Below are positions 7,991 to 19,879 of a stretch of 64,000 bases of DNA, piece after piece; position 1 is the first letter of the stretch; each line of letters opens with the position of its first letter. Under the pieces are notes generated by a model, which worked only from the letters and a program-made list of their open reading frames with translations, ran no database searches and was not told the origin of the DNA. Source of the stretch: Pseudoruegeria sp. SHC-113. GTDB lineage: Bacteria; Pseudomonadota; Alphaproteobacteria; Rhodobacterales; Rhodobacteraceae. The DNA is taken from positions 1,116,001-1,180,000 of the forward strand of contig NZ_JAHUBR010000001.1 of the NCBI RefSeq assembly GCF_025376885.1. Direction: 5' to 3'. The position numbers and the translations under genes are program-made.

Positions 7991-9175
7991 TCAGGCTTTG
8001 CGCGGGCGCAGGCCCAGATAGGCCACGAGCGCCAGCGCCCCGGCCAGCAGCATTGTCAGGCTGATCGCCCGGTGGCTGCCATCATAGAGCAGCGTCGCCA
8101 CCAGCGCGCCGCCCGCGCCAAGGCTCATCTGCACCGTGCCCAGAAGCGAGGAGGCAAAGCCCGGCATGTCGCCCGCCGGCTCAAGAGCGGAGGAAATCGA
8201 CAGCGGGAAGACCATACCGAAGGCGTAGACGTAGAAGCAGACGATGAACCAGAAGAGCGGCAGCGGCGGGGTGAAAAGCGCGGTGACACCATTGGCCAGA
8301 GCCGCCACAGCCAGCACTTTGACAGCGAGTTTCAAGCCTTCGGGCAGGCTGCGGGCTTTCAAATATCTGTTCACGGTGACCGCCCCGAGCAGGTTTGACA
8401 GCGCCGCAATTGCAAAAATCGAACCAAAGGCCGCCGGGGAGACGCCATAGGCCTCTTCCGTGATCACAGCGCCCATCGACAGGATCGAGGCATAGCCCGC
8501 GAAGGTGAAACCGCCGAGCAGCAGGGGCTGCTGGAAGGCGCGGAGCGAGAGCAGATGCTTGCCCGCGCTGCCCACGAAGGAGAGCGAGAAGCGCTCGGGC
8601 CGCCGCTCACCCGTCTCCTGCAGCGCCCAAAGACTGTAGGCGAGGAAGGCAAGCCCCATGAGGCCCAGCCCGATGAACATGGCGGGCCAGTCAAAGAGCA
8701 CCAACAGGCCCGAGCCGAGGATCGGCGCGATCATCGTGCCGGCGGTGAGAATTGCGGCAAGTATGCTCATCAGCTGCCCCGCTGCGCTGCCCTTGGCCAC
8801 ATCGCGCACCATGGCGCGCGCGATCACCGGCGTGCCGCCCATCAGCCCTTGCAGCACGCGCAGCGCGATGAGCGTGTTGAAGTCCGGCGCATAGGCGCAG
8901 GCGAAGCTGGCGGCCGAGAAGCCGACGAGTGAGAAGATCAGCGCCCGGCGGCGGCCGAAGGCGTCGGAGAACAGGCCCCAGAACAGCTGGCCCACCGCAT
9001 AGGCGAGGAAATAGGCCCCCACCAGCAACGCGCCCAACTGCTCCTCCACGCCGAAATCGCGCGCGATCACGCCCGTGGCGGGGAGGATGATGTCCGTCGA
9101 GACAGCGGTGAGCGCGGTGATGCCGCCCAGAAACAGCAGGGCATCGAAACGGCTGAAGGCGTGTTTGGCGGCCAT
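7991..9175 (-). CDS. Bcr/CflA-type MFS exporter
   Basis: A 394-residue protein with about twelve membrane helices. The first helix ends TDIILPATGVIARDF and the loop motif GLFSDAFGRRRAL is the MFS A-motif; GGTPVIARAMVRD matches the Bcr/CflA drug-resistance subgroup (proton-driven efflux of bicyclomycin, sulfonamides or dipeptides). The cytoplasmic C-terminus is short and basic (GLRPRKA). It lies downstream of valS on the same strand but the valS terminator at 9200-9224 separates them. Substrate unknown. Confidence 0.88.
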   Translation of the reverse strand: MAAKHAFSRFDALLFLGGITALTAVSTDIILPATGVIARDFGVEEQLGALLVGAYFLAYAVGQLFWGLFSDAFGRRRALIFSLVGFSAASFACAYAPDFNTLIALRVLQGLMGGTPVIARAMVRDVAKGSAAGQLMSILAAILTAGTMIAPILGSGLLVLFDWPAMFIGLGLMGLAFLAYSLWALQETGERRPERFSLSFVGSAGKHLLSLRAFQQPLLLGGFTFAGYASILSMGAVITEEAYGVSPAAFGSIFAIAALSNLLGAVTVNRYLKARSLPEGLKLAVKVLAVAALANGVTALFTPPLPLFWFIVCFYVYAFGMVFPLSISSALEPAGDMPGFASSLLGTVQMSLGAGGALVATLLYDGSHRAISLTMLLAGALALVAYLGLRPRKA

Positions 9176-9199
9176 GGGGCAAATCCTTGCGGCGGAACG

Positions 9200-9224
9200 A
9201 AAAAGGGCGCCCCGCGGGGCGCCC
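9200..9224 (-). terminator. Rho-independent terminator of valS
   Basis: On the minus strand the perfect palindrome GGGCGCCCC/GGGGCGCCC (9205-9224) is followed by TTTTTC, right after the valS stop codon. Confidence 0.9.
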
Positions 9225-9233
9225 GATCAGGCC

Positions 9234-12143
<2,910 letters not shown>

Positions 12144-12318
12144 TTCGGGTGGTCCCACGTGTTTTTTTTCGCGTCACGCGTTCTCTAGCGAAAGCGTGCT
12201 GCGAGGGAAAGGGGCAGGCGGAAGCAGGGGGCATTCGGGGGGTGTTTTGCTAGAATCGCCTTATGCGTGTATTATGCCGTTAATATTCAACAAAAACGAA
12301 TTTCTGGGAGGGAAGATC

Positions 12319-13962
12319 ATGAGACAAAAAGGATGGGCCCTTGCGCTCCTGTTTGGCCAGGTTGTGGCCATGTCCGGCGCGGTTTTTGCGCAGGACGGCC
12401 CCAACGGGCTGCAGAAGCTGATGTTGTATCGCAGTTTCGTGCAGGACGATCCGGCCTGCGCGGTCAGTGTCGAGAACGGTGCGCCCGTCTTCGCAGCGCC
12501 ACAGGCCGGTTCTGCTGCCGCCACCTGCCCGGATGCCTTTGCCTGGGTGCAACTGGCCGAAGCGATCACGCAATCTTTCTGGAACTGGGGCACCGACCAG
12601 ACAGTCTGGCCCGCCACGCCCTGGCCGATGTGCAGCGCGCAGGTGAGCAGCAACTGCTGTGATCCGAATGCGGCGATCGATCCGGCCAGCCAGCCTACAA
12701 ATTGCCCGGTGTTCCGGGCGGATTACGATCCGATCAGCCCACTTCCGGCAACGCCCAGCGGCACGCCGTCGGGCAACGTGATCAACCACGCAGGCCTAAA
12801 CATCGCCGATACGATCGATCCGGGCCGCCTGCTGCGGGATCTGGAACTGGAGCTTGTGTTCCGCAACAAGCCGATGGTGGATTACATCTACCGAAACGAC
12901 ATGTACTCCCGCGAAGGCATGGCCGCGCGCAATGTGGCGCAGAACGCCGCCATCAACGCAGGGGACATCGGCAAGGCGCACAGCCTTGAGGTGCGATTCC
13001 CTGTCGAGGCGTCCATGGTGAAGGTCGATTTCCTGCATCAGGACATTCTGCTGTCACAAGGATTGATCTCAACGACTGACAGCGCCGGTAACCCGCTCGA
13101 CCCTCCGAACAACCCGGAGTATCCGATGATCACCGTCTACGTTGAAGGTACAGGCGCCGAAGGCGAAGTGCCGGGATATTATTACCTGATGGCGATGACG
13201 AATGCCTCCAAGGCGCTGCCGATCTGGCATTGGTACGCGGTGGAGCATGTCGCCAACCCCGGGCGCTGCGATTACATCGGCTGCAACGACAGCTTCGGCT
13301 ACGCCACTCCCGGCGCGGCGCAGGATGGCGCAAGCTTCGGCTCCACGTACATCCCGCCGATGATCACCCTGAATGATGATCAGGCAGAGCCCGGCCCCGG
13401 TGAGGCCAACCCCAACAGCCCGCTTTTCGTGACGGGCGAGTTCTACGACCCGGTACAAACGGGCGAGGCGATCACCCCGGCTCTGCAATCCTTGTTTGCG
13501 GGCATGGGCATCGCCACGGCGGCAAGCGATCCCGATCCAACGGTGATTTCTGCGGATGACCCGGCCTGGGTGAACTACCGTCTGAAAGGCACCCAAACGA
13601 CCTTCAACACCAACGCCGGCGTGCCGACAGGGCAGGGCGCGACGATCACCGAAGGCGGCTTCGTCAACTCCGCCTCCTGCACAACCTGCCATTCGCAGGC
13701 CTCCGTCAGCGCGACAGCCGGAATCGGAATGCAGGGGGTTGGCGGCAGCTGGCGGCCCAATCTCTTGGGCTACACCCAGATCCAGATGGGCGCGCCCGAC
13801 ATGGACTGGTTCTATGCCAATTCGCGTGCCGTTGTGACGGCCACGCAGATGGATTTCGTCTGGGGGATCCTGAACGCCAACTGCCAGGTGCCCAAACAGG
13901 GTGCACCGCATGGCACCTGTGAAACGATCCCGGACGCGCCGGTGATCGTGCCGCCGCAGTAG
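12319..13962 (+). CDS. Secreted monohaem cytochrome-c-like protein
   Basis: A 547-residue protein with an N-terminal signal peptide (MRQKGWALALLFGQVVAMSG, cleavage near VFAQDG), so it is periplasmic or outside the cell. One covalent-haem motif, CTTCH at residues 454-458, is followed by MGAPDMDW, which could supply a methionine ligand. The first 450 residues are unlike any cytochrome I recognise and contain several cysteines (MCSAQVSSNCCDP, CDYIGCND) that may pair as disulfides. GGGAGGGAAG precedes the ATG at 12319. It stands alone between valS (divergent) and the molybdenum enzyme gene. Function unknown; a terminal electron acceptor or donor domain on a large substrate-binding domain is one reading. 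Confidence 0.7.
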   Translation: MRQKGWALALLFGQVVAMSGAVFAQDGPNGLQKLMLYRSFVQDDPACAVSVENGAPVFAAPQAGSAAATCPDAFAWVQLAEAITQSFWNWGTDQTVWPATPWPMCSAQVSSNCCDPNAAIDPASQPTNCPVFRADYDPISPLPATPSGTPSGNVINHAGLNIADTIDPGRLLRDLELELVFRNKPMVDYIYRNDMYSREGMAARNVAQNAAINAGDIGKAHSLEVRFPVEASMVKVDFLHQDILLSQGLISTTDSAGNPLDPPNNPEYPMITVYVEGTGAEGEVPGYYYLMAMTNASKALPIWHWYAVEHVANPGRCDYIGCNDSFGYATPGAAQDGASFGSTYIPPMITLNDDQAEPGPGEANPNSPLFVTGEFYDPVQTGEAITPALQSLFAGMGIATAASDPDPTVISADDPAWVNYRLKGTQTTFNTNAGVPTGQGATITEGGFVNSASCTTCHSQASVSATAGIGMQGVGGSWRPNLLGYTQIQMGAPDMDWFYANSRAVVTATQMDFVWGILNANCQVPKQGAPHGTCETIPDAPVIVPPQ

Positions 13963-14052
13963 CACGGGCCCTTCTCGCGTGCTTCCAGTCTGGACACCCT
14001 GACGTGCGGGGTTACAGTTCGGCGAAACGGATGACACGCGAGGAGAGACCCG

Positions 14053-16356
14053 ATGGAGAAGTTCGGTAAGAGCCAACCCGTGAAACGGGTGGAGGATGTG
14101 CGTTTTCTCAACGGCACCGGCCGCTATGTGGACGATCTGGCCCCGAAGGGCGCCCTGCACGCCTTTTTCCTGCGCTCGCCTGTCGCCCATGCGGAGATCA
14201 CGCGCCTTGATCTGGAGGATGCGCGTTCCGCGCCCGGCGTGCATCTTGTGGTGAGCGCGCAGGATCTGCTGGACGCGGGCGTCAAGCTCGGCATGGACGG
14301 TCATCTCGTGCGCAATCTCGATGGCAGCAAGGGCGCGGACCCGGAGCGGCCGATTCTTGCCAAGGGGCGCGTGCGCTTCGTGGGCGAAGCCATCGCGGCG
14401 GTGATCGCCGAAACGCCTGAGGCCGCCAAGGATGCGGCCGAGCTGATCGGCTATGACTTCGACGAGCTGGACGTGCACATCGATCCCGTCCCCGGTGGTG
14501 CGCAGATCCACCCGGAAGCGCCTGAAAACATTGCCTTTGACTGGGGCATGGGCGATGCCGAGCGCACCAAGGCCGCGCTTTCGGGCGCCGCGCATCACCT
14601 GACCTACGAGATCGGCGACAACCGCATCATCGCCAACGCGATGGAGCCGCGCGCTTGCTATGCGGAGTTCGACGGCACCCGCCTGCATCTCTGCGTGAAC
14701 GGGCAGGGTGTCTGGGGGCCGAAGAAGGATCTGGCCGCACATTTGGGGATGGATGCGGTAGATATCCGCGTCACCAACCCGGATGTGGGCGGCGGCTTCG
14801 GCATGAAGGCCTTCATGTACCCGGAGTATTTCGTCACCGCCCATGCGGCGCGGGCGCTGGGCAAACCGGTCCGCTGGAGTTCGGAGCGCACCGAGGCGAT
14901 GCTGTCGGACAACGCGGGCCGCGATCTTGTCACCACCTGCGAGCTGGGCTTTGACGCGGATCACAAGCTTCTGGCCTATCGCGTCACCACCGCTTGCAAC
15001 ATGGGGGCCTACAACTCCGGCTTCGCGCAGGCGATCCAAACGGAGCTTTTCGCCAAGGTGCTGATGGGCACCTATGACGTGCAAGACACCTACCTCGGCG
15101 TGAAGGGCATCTACACCAACACCACGCAGGTGGACGCCTATCGCGGTGCGGGGCGGCCCGAGGCGATCTATGCGCTGGAGCGGGCGATGGATTACGCCGC
15201 GGCCGATCTGGGCGTGGATGCCTGGGAGCTGCGGCGGCGGAATTTCATCAAGCCCACGGCCTTCCCCTACACAAGCTCCACCGGCGAGATCTACGACGTG
15301 GGTGATTTCGACCGCGTGCTGGATCGGGTGGCGGCGGAATGCGATCTGGCCGGCTTCGCCTCCCGCCGCGCCGCGAGCGAGGCGGCGGGCAAGCTGCGCG
15401 GCATCGGGCTCTGTTACTACATCGAATCCATCCTCGGCGATCCGCAGGAAACCGCGCGCGTGGATTTCGAGGAGGACGGCACGGCGACGATCTACGTCGG
15501 CACGCAGTCCAACGGGCAGGGCCATGAAACCGCCTTCACCCGCTTCCTGTCTGATCACACCGGCATCCCGCCGGAGAAGATCAATTTCGTGCAGGGCGAC
15601 AGTGACCGCATCCAGAAAGGCGGCGGCACCGGGGGCTCGCGCTCGGGCACCACGCAGGCCACGGCCACGCTGGGCACGGTGAGCAAGATGATCGCGGCGT
15701 TCACGCCCTTCCTCGCCGAGGCTTTCGACGTGGCCACGGACGCGATCTCCTTTGACGACGAGAAGTTCCGCGCGACAGGCACCAACCAGACCTGCACCAT
15801 GCTGGAAGCCGCCGAGATGGCGCGCACGGCAGGGCGCAGCGATCTGCTGAGCCATTCCGCCACCACCGAACTGCCGGGCCGCTCCTTCCCCAACGGGGCC
15901 CATGTGGCCGAAGTGGAGGTGGATCCCGCAACCGGCTTCACGCAGGTGCTGCGCTACACGGTGACGGATGATTTCGGCAACCTGCTGAACCCGATGATCG
16001 TGGAAGGGCAGGTCCATGGCGGCGTGGCGCAGGGGCTGGGGCAGGCGCTCACCGAACATGTCGTTTACGATGAGACAGGCCAGTTGCTCACGGCAACGTT
16101 CATGGACTACGGCATGCCCCGTGCGCAGGATATGCCCATGGTCGCCTTCACCACCGAGGGCGTGCCTTCCACCGCAAACGTGCTGGGCATGAAGGGCTGT
16201 GGCGAGGCCGGAACGGTGGGCTCCATGGCGGCTGTTTCGAACGCGGTGATGGATGCGCTGCGCGAGGCCGGGGTGCGGCGGGCAGACATGCCCTTCACCC
16301 CGCACCGCGTCTGGCAAATGCTGAACGAGGAGAAAGGGCAGATTGCGGCTGAATGA
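14053..16356 (+). CDS. Xanthine dehydrogenase-family molybdenum subunit (CoxL form II-like)
   Basis: A 767-residue catalytic subunit of the xanthine oxidase family, holding the molybdopterin cytosine dinucleotide cofactor. Features in order: N-terminal KRVEDVRFLNGTGRYVDD, the glycine loop VGGGFGMK at 246-253, the active-site loop AYRGAGR at 362-368 and the catalytic glutamate in KGCGEAGTVG (Glu718). AYRGAGR marks form II; true aerobic CO dehydrogenase has AYRCSFR, so CO is not the expected substrate. The FAD (CoxM) and 2Fe-2S (CoxS) subunits normally adjacent are absent, so partners must be elsewhere. A GAGGAGAG sequence precedes the ATG. The downstream DUF2235 gene starts inside its last codons. 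Confidence 0.88.
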   Translation: MEKFGKSQPVKRVEDVRFLNGTGRYVDDLAPKGALHAFFLRSPVAHAEITRLDLEDARSAPGVHLVVSAQDLLDAGVKLGMDGHLVRNLDGSKGADPERPILAKGRVRFVGEAIAAVIAETPEAAKDAAELIGYDFDELDVHIDPVPGGAQIHPEAPENIAFDWGMGDAERTKAALSGAAHHLTYEIGDNRIIANAMEPRACYAEFDGTRLHLCVNGQGVWGPKKDLAAHLGMDAVDIRVTNPDVGGGFGMKAFMYPEYFVTAHAARALGKPVRWSSERTEAMLSDNAGRDLVTTCELGFDADHKLLAYRVTTACNMGAYNSGFAQAIQTELFAKVLMGTYDVQDTYLGVKGIYTNTTQVDAYRGAGRPEAIYALERAMDYAAADLGVDAWELRRRNFIKPTAFPYTSSTGEIYDVGDFDRVLDRVAAECDLAGFASRRAASEAAGKLRGIGLCYYIESILGDPQETARVDFEEDGTATIYVGTQSNGQGHETAFTRFLSDHTGIPPEKINFVQGDSDRIQKGGGTGGSRSGTTQATATLGTVSKMIAAFTPFLAEAFDVATDAISFDDEKFRATGTNQTCTMLEAAEMARTAGRSDLLSHSATTELPGRSFPNGAHVAEVEVDPATGFTQVLRYTVTDDFGNLLNPMIVEGQVHGGVAQGLGQALTEHVVYDETGQLLTATFMDYGMPRAQDMPMVAFTTEGVPSTANVLGMKGCGEAGTVGSMAAVSNAVMDALREAGVRRADMPFTPHRVWQMLNEEKGQIAAE

Positions 16357-17440
16357 TCGCCTCCGGCGCTGGCTTGGGCTGTCGCCGCCTGTCAGACAGG
16401 CCCCGCTGCGCCGGGTGCGGGGGCCGGTTGACCATGTGATCATCATCGATGGCACGATGTCCTCGCTGAAGCCGGGATGCGAAACCAACGCGGGCCTGCT
16501 TTACAAGCTGCTCGCCTCCCTGCCGCCCGATCCGGGGCTTTCGCTCTATTATGACACCGGCATCCAATGGGTGAACTGGCGCACCACGGGCGATGTGATC
16601 CAAGGTAAGGGCACCAACCGCAAGATCCGGCAGGCTTACGGGTTTCTCGCCTCGCGTTACCGGCCCGGTGACCGCATCTTCCTGCTGGGCTATTCGCGCG
16701 GCGCTTTCGCGGTGCGCTCTCTGGCCGGGATCATCGACCGGATCGGCCTGCTGACACCACAACAGGCCACGGTGCGCCAGATCCGGCAGGCCTACCGACA
16801 CTACGAGCGCGCCCCGGACTCTGACGCCGCACAGATCTTCGCCCGGCTTTATTGCCACGAGGCCTGCCAGATCGAGATGGTCGGCGTCTGGGATACGGTG
16901 AAGGCGCTGGGCCTGCGGGTGCCGCTGTTGTGGCGGCTCACCGAGCAGCAGCACGCTTTCCACAACCACAAGCTGGGCGCGAGCATCCGCCATGGCTATC
17001 AGGCGCTGGCGATGGATGAAACGCGCGAGGCCTTCGCTCCGGTGCTCTGGGATTGTCCGCCGGGCTTCAAGGGCGATGTGCAGCAGGTCTGGTTTCGCGG
17101 GGCCCATGGCGATGTGGGCGGGCAGTTGGGCGGCTATGACGCCGCGCGCCCGCTCGCCAATATCCCGCTTGTCTGGATGCTGGAGCGGCTTGAGGGCCAT
17201 GGCGTTGCGCTGCCTGCAGATTGGCGCGCGCGCTTTCCCTGCGATCCAGCTGCGCCTTCGGTGGGGATGAACCGGGGCTGGGGCAAGATGTTCCTCGCCC
17301 GCCGCCGCCGCACCATCGGGCAGGATGTGTCGGAAAGCATCCACCCCACGGCCGAAGCCCATGTGCCCAAAGCGAAAGCGAAAATCGTGCTGGCGCTACC
17401 CGGCGGGGCGGGGGCCGTTCAGCACGATGCAGGTGGTTGA
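16343..17440 (+). CDS. DUF2235 alpha/beta hydrolase-like protein
   Basis: A 365-residue DUF2235 protein. The family has an alpha/beta hydrolase core and includes phospholipase-like enzymes such as Tle1 effectors. The nucleophile elbow is GYSRGAF with Ser118; VDHVIIIDGTM opens the core and RGAHGDVGGQLGG holds the likely catalytic acid/His region. No signal peptide or type VI partners are present, so an effector role is not supported. The probable start is a TTG at 16343 with AGAAAGGG just upstream, overlapping the end of the molybdenum-subunit gene by 14 bases, which implies translational coupling. Its 3' end overlaps the convergent thioesterase gene by 45 bases. Substrate unknown. Confidence 0.75.
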   Translation: MRLNDRLRRWLGLSPPVRQAPLRRVRGPVDHVIIIDGTMSSLKPGCETNAGLLYKLLASLPPDPGLSLYYDTGIQWVNWRTTGDVIQGKGTNRKIRQAYGFLASRYRPGDRIFLLGYSRGAFAVRSLAGIIDRIGLLTPQQATVRQIRQAYRHYERAPDSDAAQIFARLYCHEACQIEMVGVWDTVKALGLRVPLLWRLTEQQHAFHNHKLGASIRHGYQALAMDETREAFAPVLWDCPPGFKGDVQQVWFRGAHGDVGGQLGGYDAARPLANIPLVWMLERLEGHGVALPADWRARFPCDPAAPSVGMNRGWGKMFLARRRRTIGQDVSESIHPTAEAHVPKAKAKIVLALPGGAGAVQHDAGG

Positions 17441-17896
17441 GGCCGTGGCGTAGAGTTTGCCATCCGCCACGCCCCGGATCTCGCCCGAGGCCACGCCGGT
17501 TGAGCGGCCCGCGTGCTGGCAGAGGCCGATGGCGTCCACCTCAATCCCCAGTGGAATGCTCTTGATGATGTTCACCTTCAGCTCAAGCGTCGTGTAGCCT
17601 GCGCCCTTTGGCAGGCGGCTTTGCACCGCGCAGGCGACGCAGCTGTCGAGGATCGTGGCATACCAGCCGCCATGGGTCGTGCCGAGCGGGTTGAAGGCAT
17701 CGAACGTCGGCGCGCCGCGAAAGGTGACGCGGCCCTCTTCCACCGCGTGCAGCCGGTAGTTCAGCGTTTTGGAGATCGGCGGGGCGGGGTAGCGCCCCTC
17801 CAGAATGCCGCGCAGAAAATCGACGCCCGGCATCGAGAGCATCTCGGCCGGGGTCAGCAAATCATCAGGTGATGTGGCGTAGTAAAGATCGGGCAT
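17396..17896 (-). CDS. PaaI-family hotdog thioesterase
   Basis: A 166-residue hotdog-fold acyl-CoA thioesterase. The family pattern FNPLGTTHGGWYATILDSCVA contains the HGG and catalytic acid region, followed by TTLELKVNIIK and a C-terminal GKLYATASTTCIV strand. PaaI-type enzymes release CoA from aromatic or medium-chain acyl-CoAs that have become dead ends. The start is preceded by CAGGAGGAGCC. A TetR-type operator-like palindrome lies about 32 bases upstream. It overlaps the DUF2235 gene tail-to-tail. Confidence 0.88.
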   Translation of the reverse strand: MPDLYYATSPDDLLTPAEMLSMPGVDFLRGILEGRYPAPPISKTLNYRLHAVEEGRVTFRGAPTFDAFNPLGTTHGGWYATILDSCVACAVQSRLPKGAGYTTLELKVNIIKSIPLGIEVDAIGLCQHAGRSTGVASGEIRGVADGKLYATASTTCIVLNGPRPAG

Positions 17897-17927
17897 GGCT
17901 CCTCCTGCCTGCCCGACCCTAGGCGAC

Positions 17928-17943
17928 TAGACCGATCGGTTCA
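17928..17943. promoter_or_regulatory. TetR-type operator-like palindrome
   Basis: TAG-ACCGATCGGT-TCA: a perfect 10-base palindrome core with near-symmetric flanks, of the form often bound by TetR/AcrR regulators. It sits 32-47 bases upstream of the thioesterase start codon, where it could block its promoter. No TetR gene is in the window. Confidence 0.45.
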
Positions 17944-17960
17944 ATCGCTCCCGTGGCGGC

Positions 17961-18827
17961 TTACGCCACTTTCTCAAGCGAAGCCTGCGGCGTGACACCA
18001 AGGGCATGGCAGACGTCGCGCGTCAGGTGGGGGCGGTTGAGCGTGTAGAACTGCAGGTGATCCACGCCGCCTTCGATCAGATCGGAGCACAGCTCGGTGC
18101 AGAGCGCGGTGGCCAGCAGATCCTCGCGGCCGTCGCGGATGGCCTTCTCGAAGGCCTCATCCAGCCACGCGGGCACGGAAGTGCCGCAGCGCAGGGCGAA
18201 GTTGCGCACGCCTTTCCAGCTGTGGATCGGCAGGATACCGGGGATGATCGGCGCATCGATCCCGGCCTTCTCGCAGGCATCGCGGAAGCGGAAGAAGGTC
18301 TCGGCCTCGAAGAAGAACTGTGTGATCGCGGAATGGGCACCGGCGTCGATCTTGCGCTTTAGCCATTCCACATTGGCCTGCACGCTCTCGGCCTCCGGGT
18401 GTTTCTCGGGGTAGGCACCCACGCGCAGCTTGAACTTGCCGGTCTCCGCCAGCGCCTCGATCAGCTCGCAGGCATGGGCAAAGCCCTCCGGGTGCGGCGT
18501 GAACTTGCCCTCGCCCTTCGGCGGATCGCCCCGCAGCGCGACGATCTCCGTCACGCCGGCCTCGGCATAGGCGTTCGCGATCTCCAGCGTTTCAGCGCGG
18601 GAGGCGTTCACGCAGGTCAGATGCGCGGCCACGTTGAGCCCGTAATGGGTGTGGATCGTCTGCACGGCGTCGTGGGTCAGATCGCGGGTGGTGCCGCCCG
18701 CGCCATAGGTCACCGACACGAAATCCGGCCCCAGCGGCGCCAGCATCTGCACGGTTTCCCACAGGCGGAACGACGCATCCAGCGTCTGCGGCGGGAAGAA
18801 CTCGAAAGAGATGCGGGGCGATGTCAT
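17961..18827 (-). CDS. metF: Methylenetetrahydrofolate reductase
   Basis: A 288-residue TIM-barrel flavoprotein that reduces 5,10-methylene-THF to 5-methyl-THF for methionine synthesis. It opens SPRISFEFFPPQTLD (FEFFPP is the family motif), continues FVSVTYGAGGTTRD and LTCVNASR, and has FFFEAETFFRF in the substrate region. The start MTSPRIS is supported by AAGGA nine bases upstream and by the normal N-terminus; the upstream extension overlaps the regulatory region. It is divergent from metR with a MetR box between them, so activation by MetR with homocysteine is expected. Confidence 0.95.
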   Translation of the reverse strand: MTSPRISFEFFPPQTLDASFRLWETVQMLAPLGPDFVSVTYGAGGTTRDLTHDAVQTIHTHYGLNVAAHLTCVNASRAETLEIANAYAEAGVTEIVALRGDPPKGEGKFTPHPEGFAHACELIEALAETGKFKLRVGAYPEKHPEAESVQANVEWLKRKIDAGAHSAITQFFFEAETFFRFRDACEKAGIDAPIIPGILPIHSWKGVRNFALRCGTSVPAWLDEAFEKAIRDGREDLLATALCTELCSDLIEGGVDHLQFYTLNRPHLTRDVCHALGVTPQASLEKVA

Positions 18828-18877
18828 GGAATCGGATCCTTGTTTGCGTTGCCTGCCTTTTCGCATTTGGCTAACAA

Positions 18878-18890
18878 TGAAACAAATTCA
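18878..18890. promoter_or_regulatory. MetR-binding site
   Basis: TGAA-ACAAA-TTCA matches exactly the MetR consensus TGAA-N5-TTCA. It lies in the 97-base gap between metF (start 51 bases to the left) and metR (start 35 bases to the right), fitting activation of metF and self-repression of metR. Confidence 0.85.
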
Positions 18891-18924
18891 TAATTCTCAT
18901 CATCAATATGAGGAAGATTTGAAG

Positions 18925-19830
18925 ATGCATCTGGAGTTCCGGCATCTGCGCTCGATCAAGGCCATTCACGATGCAGGCGGTCTGGCCCGGGCGGCGGATC
19001 TTCTGCACATCACCCAATCGGCGCTCTCCCACCAGATCAAGGGGCTGGAGGATCAGGCCGGGGTCGAGCTTTTCGTGCGCCGTTCCAAGCCCTTGCGGCT
19101 CTCGGCGGCCGGCATGAAACTGCTGCGCCTTGCCGAGAAGATCCTGCCGGAGGTCGAGGCGCTGGAGCAGGATTTCGCAGGGCTGCAATCGGGCCGCTCG
19201 GGCCGCCTGCACATCGCCATCGAATGTCACGCCTGTTTCGAATGGCTCTTTCCGGTGTTGGAAGAATTCCGCAAGGCCTGGCCTGACGTGGATGTGGACA
19301 TCCGCCCCGGCCTCGCGTTTGACGCGCTGCCTGCGCTGCAGAAAGAGGATGTGGATCTTGTCGTCTCCTCTGACCCTGAGAATCTCGACGGCGTGGAGTT
19401 CTCGCCGCTTTTCGATTACGAGCCGGTGTTCGTGGCCTCCTCCCAGAACCCGCTGGCGCAGAAACCTTTCGTCGTGGCCGAGGATTTCCGCGAGGAAACA
19501 CTCATCACCTACCCGGTGGACCGCTCCCGGCTCGATGTATTCACAGAGCTTCTGACGCCCGCGAAAGTGGAGCCCAAGGCCACGCGGCAAGCCGAGCTGA
19601 CGGCGGTGATCCTGCTTTTGGTGGCTTCCAACCGCGGCGTCGCGGTGCTGCCCGATTGGGTGGTGCGCGAGGTGAAGTACAATTCCGATTACGTCACTCG
19701 GCCGATCACCGAAAAGGGGCTGACCAAGCGGCTTTACGCGGCGATCCGTTCCGACGATGCGCAGAAACCCTACATGAGCCACCTGATCCGGCTGGCCCGC
19801 ACCGAACCCGTGAAACTGCAAAGGATGTGA
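18925..19830 (+). CDS. metR: LysR-type regulator of methionine genes
   Basis: A 301-residue LysR-family regulator. The N-terminal winged helix-turn-helix covers residues 1-60 (HLRSIKAIHDAGGLARAADLLHITQSALSHQIK) and the effector domain follows. The identification as MetR rests on divergent placement from metF, the exact TGAA-N5-TTCA site between them, and typical MetR features such as ECHACFEWLFPVLEEF and SNRGVAVLPDWV. MetR activates met genes with homocysteine as co-inducer. The ATG at 18925 has AGGAAG upstream; an earlier in-frame ATG would add residues across the MetR box. Confidence 0.92.
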   Translation: MHLEFRHLRSIKAIHDAGGLARAADLLHITQSALSHQIKGLEDQAGVELFVRRSKPLRLSAAGMKLLRLAEKILPEVEALEQDFAGLQSGRSGRLHIAIECHACFEWLFPVLEEFRKAWPDVDVDIRPGLAFDALPALQKEDVDLVVSSDPENLDGVEFSPLFDYEPVFVASSQNPLAQKPFVVAEDFREETLITYPVDRSRLDVFTELLTPAKVEPKATRQAELTAVILLLVASNRGVAVLPDWVVREVKYNSDYVTRPITEKGLTKRLYAAIRSDDAQKPYMSHLIRLARTEPVKLQRM

Positions 19831-19879
19831 CGCTGCGGCAGGCGCAAGCCGGCCTTGCGCGCCACGCAGCCCGGAAGGC

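Noticed and set aside
13961-13983. Hairpin AGCACG..CGTGCT after the cytochrome-like gene
   Set aside because: Six-base stem with an 11-base loop and no T-run; not a credible terminator.
14053-16356. Aerobic CO dehydrogenase large subunit
   Set aside because: The active-site loop is AYRGAGR, not AYRCSFR, and the other cox genes are absent.
13069-16488. A 1139-codon open frame antisense to the molybdenum-subunit gene
   Set aside because: Shadow of a real gene; low-complexity His/Arg/Gly composition and no family similarity. Similar shadows oppose the MttB-type, metG, metR/suhB and DUF3131 genes.
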